A DNA stretch of 64,000 bases from Catenibacillus sp964565805 (GTDB lineage Bacteria; Bacillota; Clostridia; Lachnospirales; Lachnospiraceae). The position numbers were made by a program, and so were the translations under genes. Below the pieces are notes generated by a model. It ran no database searches. It saw nothing but the letters and a program-made list of their open reading frames with translations, and was not told the DNA's origin. The stretch's first letter is position 1. Every line of letters begins with the position of its first letter. The DNA is taken from the NCBI GenBank assembly GCA_964565805.1, contig CAZMGH010000009.1, positions 12,505 to 76,504 on the forward strand, written 5' to 3'. Of this stretch, positions 17,479-24,997 are shown one piece after another.

Positions 17479-17507
17479 TCGACAACAGAGGACAGATTCT
17501 TTATAAT
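17479..17507 (+). promoter_or_regulatory. Promoter of the capA-like gene
   Basis: TCGACA (17479-17484) and a perfect TATAAT (17502-17507) with a 17-bp spacer, about 100 bp before the start. It shows that the capA-like gene is separate from the transporter operon. Confidence 0.6.
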
Positions 17508-17608
17508 CAAAGACAGGGATATAAGATATGCGAAGAGAAATAGAAATACAGTTTATATTTCCATTTTCCGGAAAATGGACTGTATGGCATACAAATGAGG
17601 TGATCGTT

Positions 17609-19063
17609 ATGAGTGAAAAGAGACCTGGACCGGACCGGGGAAAATGGCTTCGCTTTGGAGCGTTTATTGTGCTGGGAATGGTTCTTGGCTGTATTGTGGG
17701 ATTGGTAAAGGCGGCTACCATGGGCCCATCCCAGAATGACGGAACACACATGGCTGTGGTGGAAAGTACAGCGGACACATCCCAATCCGATGAAGGACAA
17801 AGCAGTTCATCAGGACTGTCAGATACGGCTCTGTCTGAGGGACAGAATGACAGCGCAGAGGAAACCGGATTAAGCAGTGGCGGAGGCCAGGCGGCCTTAG
17901 GGGCGGGAAGCTTAAAGACAGTAAAGCTTCTTGCTGTGGGGGATAACCTGATCCATACCGGTATTTTTAAATCCGGCCTTCAGTCTGATGGAACCTATAA
18001 TTTTGACCATCTTTATGAAAATGTGAAAGATGAGATTACTGCCGCAGATCTAGCAGTGGTGAACCAGGAGACAATCTTTACTTATAACAGATACGATTAT
18101 TCCGGCTATCCCTGCTTTGCAGGTCCGGTAGAGATCGGGGATGCTTTGGTGGACGCAGGCTTTGATGTGGTGACTCATGCTACCAATCATACCTTTGACC
18201 GGAATGTCCAGGGAATCCTGGATACCATGGATTTCTGGCAGACAAATCATCCGGAGATCACCGTGCTTGGGATCCATGAAAGCCAGGGAGATCAGGACAC
18301 GATCAAAACCGTAGAGCGCAATGGCATCACCTTTGCCATGCTGAACTATACTTATGGATTAAATGGTTTTGTACTTCCTGAGGATCAGCCCTATCTGGTA
18401 GATCTTCTGGATAAGGACAGAGTGGCGGCAGATATTGCCAAAGCCAAGGAAATCAGCGACTGTGTCATATTTTTCCTTCACTGCGGTGTAGAGTATACGT
18501 ATACCCCAAGCGATGAGACAAAGGAATGGGTAGAGTTTCTCCTGGACAATGGGGTGGATATTACGATTGCTTCCCATCCCCATGTCCTTGAGCCTTATGC
18601 CCTTCTCACCGGTGAGGACGGCCATGAGATGCTTGTGTATTATTCCATGGGGAATTTTATTTCCACTCAGGATGAATTTCCACGGCTGATCGGCGCTATG
18701 GCAGAGGTTACGATCCAGCTTAAGGGTGAAGGTGAGGACGCTCAGCTGTCCTTTGTAGATTATGGCCTGGAACCATTGTACACCCATTATAATCATAATA
18801 CAGGGGTTTATACCGTTTACAAATTCAGTGACTATACCGATGAACTGGCGTCTCAGAATGCCATGAACGGCAAGCATGGGGTTTCTTTGACCCGTCAGCT
18901 GATCTGGGATGAATTTAATGAGATCATGTCAACGCCTATTGAACAGCCGGGAGCGGCCACGGTTTATCAGCCATGGCTGGAAACGGATCATTACCTTCCG
19001 GATCTGGGTGAGCGCGCCACCTTACAGGAGCCTGGTTCAGAAGATTACGGACAGGAACTTTAA
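17609..19063 (+). CDS. CapA-family (poly-gamma-glutamate biosynthesis-type) metallophosphatase-fold protein
   Basis: 484 residues. A single N-terminal membrane anchor (about 14-37) is followed by a Ser/Gly/Asp-rich linker (about 45-100) and a CapA domain on the outside. Family landmarks are LLAVGDNLIH, the ATNHTFDR motif, FFLHCGVEYTYTPS, ASHPHV and YYSMGNFIS. CapA proteins act in export or anchoring of poly-gamma-glutamate, but no capB/capC is nearby, so the substrate is unknown. The start is placed at 17609 behind GAGGTG. The in-frame extension from 17528 is rejected because the promoter would lie right on top of it. Confidence 0.85.
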   Translation: MSEKRPGPDRGKWLRFGAFIVLGMVLGCIVGLVKAATMGPSQNDGTHMAVVESTADTSQSDEGQSSSSGLSDTALSEGQNDSAEETGLSSGGGQAALGAGSLKTVKLLAVGDNLIHTGIFKSGLQSDGTYNFDHLYENVKDEITAADLAVVNQETIFTYNRYDYSGYPCFAGPVEIGDALVDAGFDVVTHATNHTFDRNVQGILDTMDFWQTNHPEITVLGIHESQGDQDTIKTVERNGITFAMLNYTYGLNGFVLPEDQPYLVDLLDKDRVAADIAKAKEISDCVIFFLHCGVEYTYTPSDETKEWVEFLLDNGVDITIASHPHVLEPYALLTGEDGHEMLVYYSMGNFISTQDEFPRLIGAMAEVTIQLKGEGEDAQLSFVDYGLEPLYTHYNHNTGVYTVYKFSDYTDELASQNAMNGKHGVSLTRQLIWDEFNEIMSTPIEQPGAATVYQPWLETDHYLPDLGERATLQEPGSEDYGQEL

Positions 19064-19141
19064 GGCGCAGGTCACTGTCCCGCCGCAGTTGACAGGGCAG
19101 CAGGCCGGTACAGGACAGTAGATCAATACAAAAGAAAAGAC

Positions 19142-19222
19142 CGGACAGCGATTTTCATGGAGGAAAAGCTGTCCGCATGAATAGGAAAACGGCAGGAGAT
19201 ATTTAGATTTTCTGCCGTTTGT
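19142..19222 (+). terminator. Double hairpin, probable terminator after the capA-like gene
   Basis: CGGACAGC (19142-19149) pairs with GCTGTCCG (19168-19175). A second stem AAACGGCAG (19187-19195) pairs with CTGCCGTTT (19212-19220). The T-run is short, so termination efficiency is uncertain. Confidence 0.55.
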
Positions 19223-19292
19223 TCATATCCGAATAGCTGTAAAGCAGCGACTTAATGTTGAAAAATAAATAGTAATTTTTTAAAAAAAGGTA

Positions 19293-19321
19293 TTGCATTT
19301 ATACTCAAAGTCTGTTATAGT
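19293..19321 (+). promoter_or_regulatory. Promoter of clpB
   Basis: TTGCAT (19293-19298) and TATAGT (19316-19321) are 17 bp apart in an AT-rich tract. The 120-base leader contains a small dyad CTGTGA-TCC-TCACAG (19353-19367). No CIRCE element or CtsR box was recognised, so heat-shock control is not evident. Confidence 0.65.
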
Positions 19322-19442
19322 ACATGTAGAACAAATGTAACATATAAGTTGGCTGTGATCCTCACAGAGACAGTGAACATGTTGTCACAGACCTTTGGAA
19401 GAGAGAAGGCTGACTTTAACTGGTAGAAAAGGAGGCAGCTTT

Positions 19443-22043
19443 ATGGATGTGAATAAGTTTACCCAGAAATCATTGCAGGCTGTTCAGAACTGTCAGAAGA
19501 TCGCTTATGAATATGGCAATCAGGAGATCGACCAGGAGCATTTGCTGTACAGTCTTTTGACGATGGATGACAGTCTTATTTTAAAACTGATCAATAAGAT
19601 GAATATTAATACCGAAGGTTTTGTGAACCAGGCGGAGAAGCTTGTGGCAAAGCGGGTGAAAGTATCCGGACAGGTTCAGGTGTATATGAGTGATGCCCTG
19701 AACCGGGCTTTGATCCAGGCAGAAACAGAAGCCAAGGAGATGGACGATGAGTACATTTCTGTGGAGCATCTTTTCCTGGCCCTGCTGGCTGTGCCTAACA
19801 GGGAGTTAAAGCCTCTGTTTAAGAATTTTAACATTACAAGAGATCGTTTCCTGCTGGCCCTGTCCAGTGTCCGGGGCAATCAGCGGGTAACTACGGATAA
19901 TCCGGAGGATACCTATGACAGTCTTGCCAAGTATGGTGAGAACCTGGTGGAAAAGGCAAGAAACCAGAAGCTGGATCCGGTGATCGGCCGTGACAGCGAG
20001 ATCCGCAACATTATCCGTATTCTTTCCCGTAAGACAAAGAACAACCCTGTGCTCATCGGTGAGCCTGGCGTTGGTAAGACCGCTGTTATTGAAGGTCTTG
20101 CCCAGCGTATCGTCCGTGGGGATGTGCCTGAGGGACTGAAAGATAAGCAGATCTTTTCCCTGGACATGGGCGCCCTTGTAGCTGGCGCTAAGTACCGGGG
20201 CGAGTTTGAGGAGCGTTTAAAGGCGGTCCTTGAGGAGGTGCGCAAGAGCGAAGGCAAGATCATCCTGTTTGTAGATGAGCTCCACCTGATCGTTGGCGCA
20301 GGCAAGACGGAAGGCGCCATGGACGCAGGCAATATGTTAAAGCCTATGCTGGCCAGAGGAGAGCTCCACTGTATCGGCGCGACGACGCTGGATGAGTACC
20401 GTCAGTACATTGAAAAGGATAAAGCTTTGGAGCGGCGGTTCCAGCCGGTGATGGTCGATGAACCTACTGTAGAAGATACCATTTCCATCCTTCGTGGACT
20501 GAAGGAGCGGTATGAAGTATTCCACGGCGTTAAGATCACAGACAGCGCCCTGGTAGCAGCGGCTGTACTGTCCAACCGTTACATTTCCGACCGTTTCCTT
20601 CCGGATAAGGCCATTGACCTGGTAGATGAGGCCTGCGCTCTGATCAAGACAGAACTGGATTCCATGCCTACAGAGCTGGACGAGGTTCGGAGAAAGATCA
20701 TGCAGCTGGAGATTGAGGAGGCTGCCCTGAAGAAAGAGGATGACCATTTAAGCCAGGAGCGCCTGGCGAATATCCAGGCAGAGCTGGCCCAGCTCCGTGA
20801 GGACTTCCAGCTCCAGAAGGCAAAATGGGATGAAGATAAGAAGGCTGTGGAAGGTGTGCAGACCATCCGTCAGGAGATTGAAGACTTGAATAAGCAGATT
20901 GAAAAGGCTCAGAGAGAGTATGATCTGAACAAGGCCGCGGAGCTTCAGTACGGCCGTCTGCCTCAGCTGAAAAAACAGTTGGAGGAGGAAGAAGTGAAGA
21001 TCCACGGCCGTGAGGATACGCTTGTCCGTGAGCAGGTGACAGAAGATGAGATCGCCAAGATCGTATCCCGGTGGACGGGTATCCCTGTGACAAAGCTGAC
21101 GGAAAGCGAGCGAAACAAGATCCTGAACCTGGATAAAGTCCTCCACAAACGGGTTATTGGCCAGGATGAAGCTGTGACCAAGGTAACAGAGGCCATTATC
21201 CGTTCCAAGGCTGGCATTAAGGATGAGACAAAGCCTATTGGTTCCTTTATGTTCCTTGGGCCTACCGGTGTAGGTAAGACTGAGCTGGCAAAGACCCTGG
21301 CAGAAGCTCTTTTTGATGATGAGAATAATATGGTGCGTATTGATATGAGTGAGTACATGGAGAAGTTCTCTGTGTCCAGACTTATCGGAGCGCCTCCAGG
21401 ATATGTAGGCTACGAGGAAGGCGGTCAGCTTACGGAAGCTGTACGGCGAAAACCTTACTGCGTTGTCCTGTTCGATGAAATCGAAAAGGCTCATGCGGAT
21501 GTGTTTAACGTGCTGCTTCAGGTACTGGACGATGGCCGTATTACAGATTCCCAGGGCCGTACTGTGGATTTTAAGAACACCATCCTTATTATGACCTCCA
21601 ACATCGGTTCATCGTACCTGCTGGACGGCATTGACGATCGGGGGGATATTCGTGGGCAGAGCCAGGAAATGGTTCTTAATGATCTGAGAGCCCACTTCCG
21701 GCCGGAGTTTTTAAATCGTCTGGACGAGATCATTATGTTTAAGCCTTTGACTAAGGATAATATCCGTCATATTATCAACATTATGATTGCCAACCTGAAT
21801 AAGCGGATTGCCAACCGGGAGCTGTCCATTGAGCTTACAGATAAAGCTTCTGCTTATATTACAGAGCACGGCTATGATCCGGTATACGGCGCCCGTCCTC
21901 TGAAGCGTTTCCTTCAGAAGCATGTGGAAACTTTGGCCGGACGTATGATCTTAAGTGATGAGGTCCGTGGCGGTGATGGGATCCTTATTGATTCCGATGG
22001 CAATGGTCTTACTGCCAGCATACGGAAAAATGTCCAGGCATAA
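19443..22043 (+). CDS. clpB: ATP-dependent chaperone ClpB
   Basis: 866 residues, the usual ClpB size. It has an N-terminal Clp-N repeat domain (1-145), AAA-1 with Walker A GEPGVGKT and Walker B ILFVDELH, the long coiled-coil middle domain (about 405-525) that marks ClpB rather than ClpA/ClpC, then AAA-2 with Walker A GPTGVGKT and a C-terminal D2-small domain. No ClpP-binding loop is expected. It rescues aggregated proteins with Hsp70. The start is set at 19443 because GGAGGC precedes that ATG, in preference to an upstream in-frame start at 19395. It is transcribed alone. Confidence 0.96.
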   Translation: MDVNKFTQKSLQAVQNCQKIAYEYGNQEIDQEHLLYSLLTMDDSLILKLINKMNINTEGFVNQAEKLVAKRVKVSGQVQVYMSDALNRALIQAETEAKEMDDEYISVEHLFLALLAVPNRELKPLFKNFNITRDRFLLALSSVRGNQRVTTDNPEDTYDSLAKYGENLVEKARNQKLDPVIGRDSEIRNIIRILSRKTKNNPVLIGEPGVGKTAVIEGLAQRIVRGDVPEGLKDKQIFSLDMGALVAGAKYRGEFEERLKAVLEEVRKSEGKIILFVDELHLIVGAGKTEGAMDAGNMLKPMLARGELHCIGATTLDEYRQYIEKDKALERRFQPVMVDEPTVEDTISILRGLKERYEVFHGVKITDSALVAAAVLSNRYISDRFLPDKAIDLVDEACALIKTELDSMPTELDEVRRKIMQLEIEEAALKKEDDHLSQERLANIQAELAQLREDFQLQKAKWDEDKKAVEGVQTIRQEIEDLNKQIEKAQREYDLNKAAELQYGRLPQLKKQLEEEEVKIHGREDTLVREQVTEDEIAKIVSRWTGIPVTKLTESERNKILNLDKVLHKRVIGQDEAVTKVTEAIIRSKAGIKDETKPIGSFMFLGPTGVGKTELAKTLAEALFDDENNMVRIDMSEYMEKFSVSRLIGAPPGYVGYEEGGQLTEAVRRKPYCVVLFDEIEKAHADVFNVLLQVLDDGRITDSQGRTVDFKNTILIMTSNIGSSYLLDGIDDRGDIRGQSQEMVLNDLRAHFRPEFLNRLDEIIMFKPLTKDNIRHIINIMIANLNKRIANRELSIELTDKASAYITEHGYDPVYGARPLKRFLQKHVETLAGRMILSDEVRGGDGILIDSDGNGLTASIRKNVQA

Positions 22044-22121
22044 TCCGGTCAATACCCGAGTGTAACCCAATCGGTGAAGATCATGGGGGAATAGGTGTTG
22101 AGTAAAGAACTGAACCTATAT

Positions 22122-22156
22122 GAGGGGCGTCCCCAGGTTGTATCGGGACGCCCCTC
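22122..22156. terminator. Strong hairpin between convergent clpB and the RHH gene
   Basis: GAGGGGCGTCCC (22122-22133) pairs perfectly with GGGACGCCCCTC (22145-22156). There is no T-run, so termination is likely but unproven. It lies between two converging transcripts. Confidence 0.6.
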
Positions 22157-22188
22157 TGAAGCGATAAAGACCTTGTAAGCGCTTCCGC

Positions 22189-22371
22189 CTATTCGTCTTT
22201 CTTGCTGTGCTTCTTACGGTATTTCACACATTCTGTCAACAAATATTCGATTTGCCCGTTTACTGAGCGAAATTCATCTTCTGCCCAGGCTGCCAGTTCG
22301 GCATACAGGGTAGAGGATAGACGTAAGGGCACCTGTTTTTTTGCCTTTTCCTTTGGCGCGCGTTCTTCCAT
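22189..22371 (-). CDS. Ribbon-helix-helix (Arc-type) DNA-binding protein
   Basis: 60 residues. A basic N-terminal tail precedes a short strand (KQVPLRLS) and two helices (STLYAELAAWAEDEF, NGQIEYLLTECVKY), the pattern of an Arc/CopG ribbon-helix-helix dimer. ATG 22371 is chosen because AAAGGGGT precedes it. The alternative TTG at 22386 is weaker. It is 33 bp downstream of the SPFH gene and shares its promoter. A perfect palindrome at that promoter could be its own operator, which is inference. Confidence 0.8.
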   Translation of the reverse strand: MEERAPKEKAKKQVPLRLSSTLYAELAAWAEDEFRSVNGQIEYLLTECVKYRKKHSKKDE

Positions 22372-22404
22372 AATTACCCCTTTCAAGCCCCGGCCAAGTC
22401 CGAA

Positions 22405-23415
22405 TTAATAGATACTGCCGCTGTTGACAATAGGCTGTGCGTCTTTATTGCCGCACAGAACAACCAGAAGGTTGCTGACCATGGCGGCCTTGCGTTCTTC
22501 GTCAAGCTCTACAATATCATTCTCGCTGAGTTTTGTCAAAGCCATTTCCACCATACTTACAGCCCCTTCAACGATTTTCTGGCGTGCATCGATAATGGCC
22601 GCTGCCTGCTGGCGCTGGAGCATGGCGGACGCGATCTCAGGCGCGTAGGACAGATTGGTGATTCTTACTTCAAGGATTTTAAGCCCGGCAATGGCTACCT
22701 TTTTCTGAAGCTCTTTTTTCATAATATCCGCCACTTCTTGGCTGCTTCCTCTTAAGGATTTTTCATCTCCCCCGTCGCTGGTATCGTAAGGGTAGCGGCG
22801 GGCAGTGTTGCGCACGATAGAGTCGCACTGGATGGACAGGAAGGTTTTGTAATTCTGTACATTAAAAACAGCCTTTACCGGATTGACAACCTGCCAGATG
22901 ACTACAGTGCCGATGATAATGGGATTTCCCAGCTCATCATTAACCTTTTGCTGGTCATTATCTAAGGTCATGGCCTTAAGAGACACCTTTTTGCTTAAGG
23001 TAGAGACAGTGCTGGCAACGCTGACCCGGCCGGTGGCTGCCAGCTGGGAAATGCCGGAGTTTAAGGATGATCCAGTGGGATTGACTGCCGTACAAAAAGG
23101 ATTTACGTAGAAAAATCCTTCCGTCCTTAAGGTGCCGTAATAGTTGCCAAACAGTGTTAAAACAAGAGCTTCATTCGGTCCGATCACCTTAAAGCCGGTG
23201 AAAATGAAGCAGGACAGACACAGGATGACGATCCCCGCAGTAAGCAGTATGGCGCCGAGAACCACGCTTTCCTCTGCCAGAAGGACGCCTCCGCCGATAA
23301 TGGCAGCAATACATGCCAAAATAATCAGGATCGTCACAAACAGCATAACAAAGCCGTTGACCGACGGGGCCTTCTTTTCTTCATACACTTTTTTGGATAC
23401 AAATTGTTCTTCCAT
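22405..23415 (-). CDS. SPFH/band-7 domain membrane protein
   Basis: 336 residues. Two hydrophobic segments (about 19-41 and 45-70) anchor the protein in the membrane. An SPFH (stomatin/flotillin-like) domain follows (about 75-260, QALVLTL-like segment VLTLFGNYYGTLRTEGFFYVN), then a helical region (AQRQQAAAIIDARQKIVEGA). Such proteins form oligomeric membrane scaffolds. The start is set at 23415 (MEEQFVSKK) with GAAGGAGAGG upstream. It is the first gene of a two-gene operon with the RHH protein. Confidence 0.88.
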   Translation of the reverse strand: MEEQFVSKKVYEEKKAPSVNGFVMLFVTILIILACIAAIIGGGVLLAEESVVLGAILLTAGIVILCLSCFIFTGFKVIGPNEALVLTLFGNYYGTLRTEGFFYVNPFCTAVNPTGSSLNSGISQLAATGRVSVASTVSTLSKKVSLKAMTLDNDQQKVNDELGNPIIIGTVVIWQVVNPVKAVFNVQNYKTFLSIQCDSIVRNTARRYPYDTSDGGDEKSLRGSSQEVADIMKKELQKKVAIAGLKILEVRITNLSYAPEIASAMLQRQQAAAIIDARQKIVEGAVSMVEMALTKLSENDIVELDEERKAAMVSNLLVVLCGNKDAQPIVNSGSIY

Positions 23416-23447
23416 ATAATCCTCTCCTTCAAATGCCTGAATCAATT

Positions 23448-23472
23448 TGATATTATTTTGATATTAATATCA
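23448..23472 (-). promoter_or_regulatory. Palindromic operator overlapping the SPFH/RHH start of transcription
   Basis: A perfect 14-bp palindrome TGATATTAATATCA lies at 23459-23472. A third half-site TGATATTA lies at 23448-23455, one helical turn away. It overlaps the -10 box and the start point, a repressor position. The RHH protein of the same operon is the natural candidate ligand. Confidence 0.6.
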
Positions 23473-23497
23473 TATAACATATGGCGGAATAAGTCAA
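23469..23497 (-). promoter_or_regulatory. Promoter of the SPFH/RHH operon
   Basis: On the minus strand TTGACT (23492-23497) and TATGAT (23469-23474) are 17 bp apart. Confidence 0.7.
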
Positions 23498-23568
23498 TAG
23501 GATTTTTCATCTTGCGCAGTTTGCGGCGGAGCCGCTCACGGACCGTTGCCCGGACATGTCTGCCTGCG

Positions 23569-23615
23569 CAAAAAAAGGCTCCCGGACGGGGATGAAAATC
23601 GCCGACGGGAGCCTT
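23569..23615 (-). terminator. Terminator of the MacB-type ABC operon
   Basis: On the minus strand AAGGCTCCCG pairs perfectly with CGGGAGCCTT (23606-23615 with 23575-23584) and runs into seven T. Confidence 0.85.
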
Positions 23616-23635
23616 GGAGCAGATAGGTTTTCGTT

Positions 23636-24988
23636 TTATTCGTGGCGCAGGGCGTCGATGGGATTTAAGTTGGCTGCTTTTATGGAAGGAAGCAGTCCGA
23701 AGACGATCCCGATGACCACGGAAAAGACCACGGAACCGATAATGGCAGGAATACTGATGGCTACCGGCGTGGAGGAAATCCGTGAGATCACCTCTGCCAA
23801 GATAATGCCGGCAACAATGCCGATCACACCGCCAAGGCTGGTCAGTACAGCCGCCTCGGTAAGGAACTGGGCCAGGATACGGTTTTTCCTGGCGCCGATG
23901 GCTTTTTTAAGACCGATTTCCTGGGTACGCTCAGTCACGGAAACCAGCATAATGTTCATAACGCCGATACCCCCTACAAGAAGGGAAATACTGGCGATCC
24001 AGATCAGCTGCTGGTTGGTGGAAGCGCTCAGCTCCTGAAGGTTTCTGGCCGTCTCCATAATGTCTGTTCCCCGGTAAGTGTAGGGCTGGCTGGATGTGTC
24101 GGACACACTGCCGTCTGTCATAGAGTCTGTCATTCCCGTATCAGAAGACAGGGCATCCTCCGCGGAAAGAACAGAATTAGCGCCAGTGGTGGAAACCCCG
24201 ATAAATTCATTAATGGCATCCTCTGCCTTCTGACCGGCAGTACTCATAGAGTCTGTATTCACGGCACGGACCACCACGTTGGGGATCTCGTCATAACAGT
24301 AGATCACCGGCCAGGTTTCATAGGGAATGTATACGGTGGTCATTTGATTTCCTGTATACTGATAGTAATCTTCAATGGTATTGATCACCGGCTTAAAGGA
24401 GGACGCTTTATCAACCACACCGACAACGGTAAAGGGTTCTCCGTTGATTTCCAGGGTCTTGCCTAAAGGCTCCTCGCTGGGAAAAATCGTAGCAGCGGAA
24501 TCCTTATCCAGTACGATCACCTTCCGGCCCTGGGTAAAATCATCGTCCACAAAGGTCCGTCCCTTAACGCTCATATACCCGCAGGCATCAAAGTAATGGG
24601 AGTCAATGCCGTAGATCTGCATATTAAAGTAAGATGTGTTTTGATAATAGAGGCTGTCTGTATAATTCCTGTGAAGATAATAGGAAATATTTTCCACCTC
24701 AGGAATCGCCATAAGCGCCTCTCTTAAGGTTTCATCCAGGATCGGGATGGCGGATGGAATATTGTAATTGTCCGGGTAATACTCATAATTATTTTCCATA
24801 AGCTTAATGTCTATAGTGTTATTTCCGGCGCCTACCAGGTTCTGCTTGATCTGCTCGTTGGTTCCTTTAATGGTGGAGACAATGGCAATGATGGAAGCAA
24901 TACCAATGATAATGCCTAGCATGGTCAGGAAGGAGCGCATCTTATGAGACCATACCCCCTGAAACGAGAGTCTAATATTTTCTAACAT
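23636..24988 (-). CDS. MacB/FtsX-type ABC transporter permease
   Basis: 450 residues. There is one N-terminal membrane helix (about 17-41), a large extracytoplasmic MacB-type core (about 45-320), then three C-terminal FtsX-type helices with the conserved ERTQEIGLKKAIGARK loop before the second. MacB-like permeases do not move substrate through a channel but transmit force to an extracytoplasmic adaptor. It lies 9 bp after the 797-residue adaptor gene and is last in the operon. Confidence 0.92.
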   Translation of the reverse strand: MLENIRLSFQGVWSHKMRSFLTMLGIIIGIASIIAIVSTIKGTNEQIKQNLVGAGNNTIDIKLMENNYEYYPDNYNIPSAIPILDETLREALMAIPEVENISYYLHRNYTDSLYYQNTSYFNMQIYGIDSHYFDACGYMSVKGRTFVDDDFTQGRKVIVLDKDSAATIFPSEEPLGKTLEINGEPFTVVGVVDKASSFKPVINTIEDYYQYTGNQMTTVYIPYETWPVIYCYDEIPNVVVRAVNTDSMSTAGQKAEDAINEFIGVSTTGANSVLSAEDALSSDTGMTDSMTDGSVSDTSSQPYTYRGTDIMETARNLQELSASTNQQLIWIASISLLVGGIGVMNIMLVSVTERTQEIGLKKAIGARKNRILAQFLTEAAVLTSLGGVIGIVAGIILAEVISRISSTPVAISIPAIIGSVVFSVVIGIVFGLLPSIKAANLNPIDALRHE

Positions 24989-24997
24989 GGCGACCTC

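Noticed and set aside
19676..21923. Long minus-strand open frames inside clpB
   Set aside because: Shadows of a highly codon-biased gene with no ribosome sites or family resemblance.
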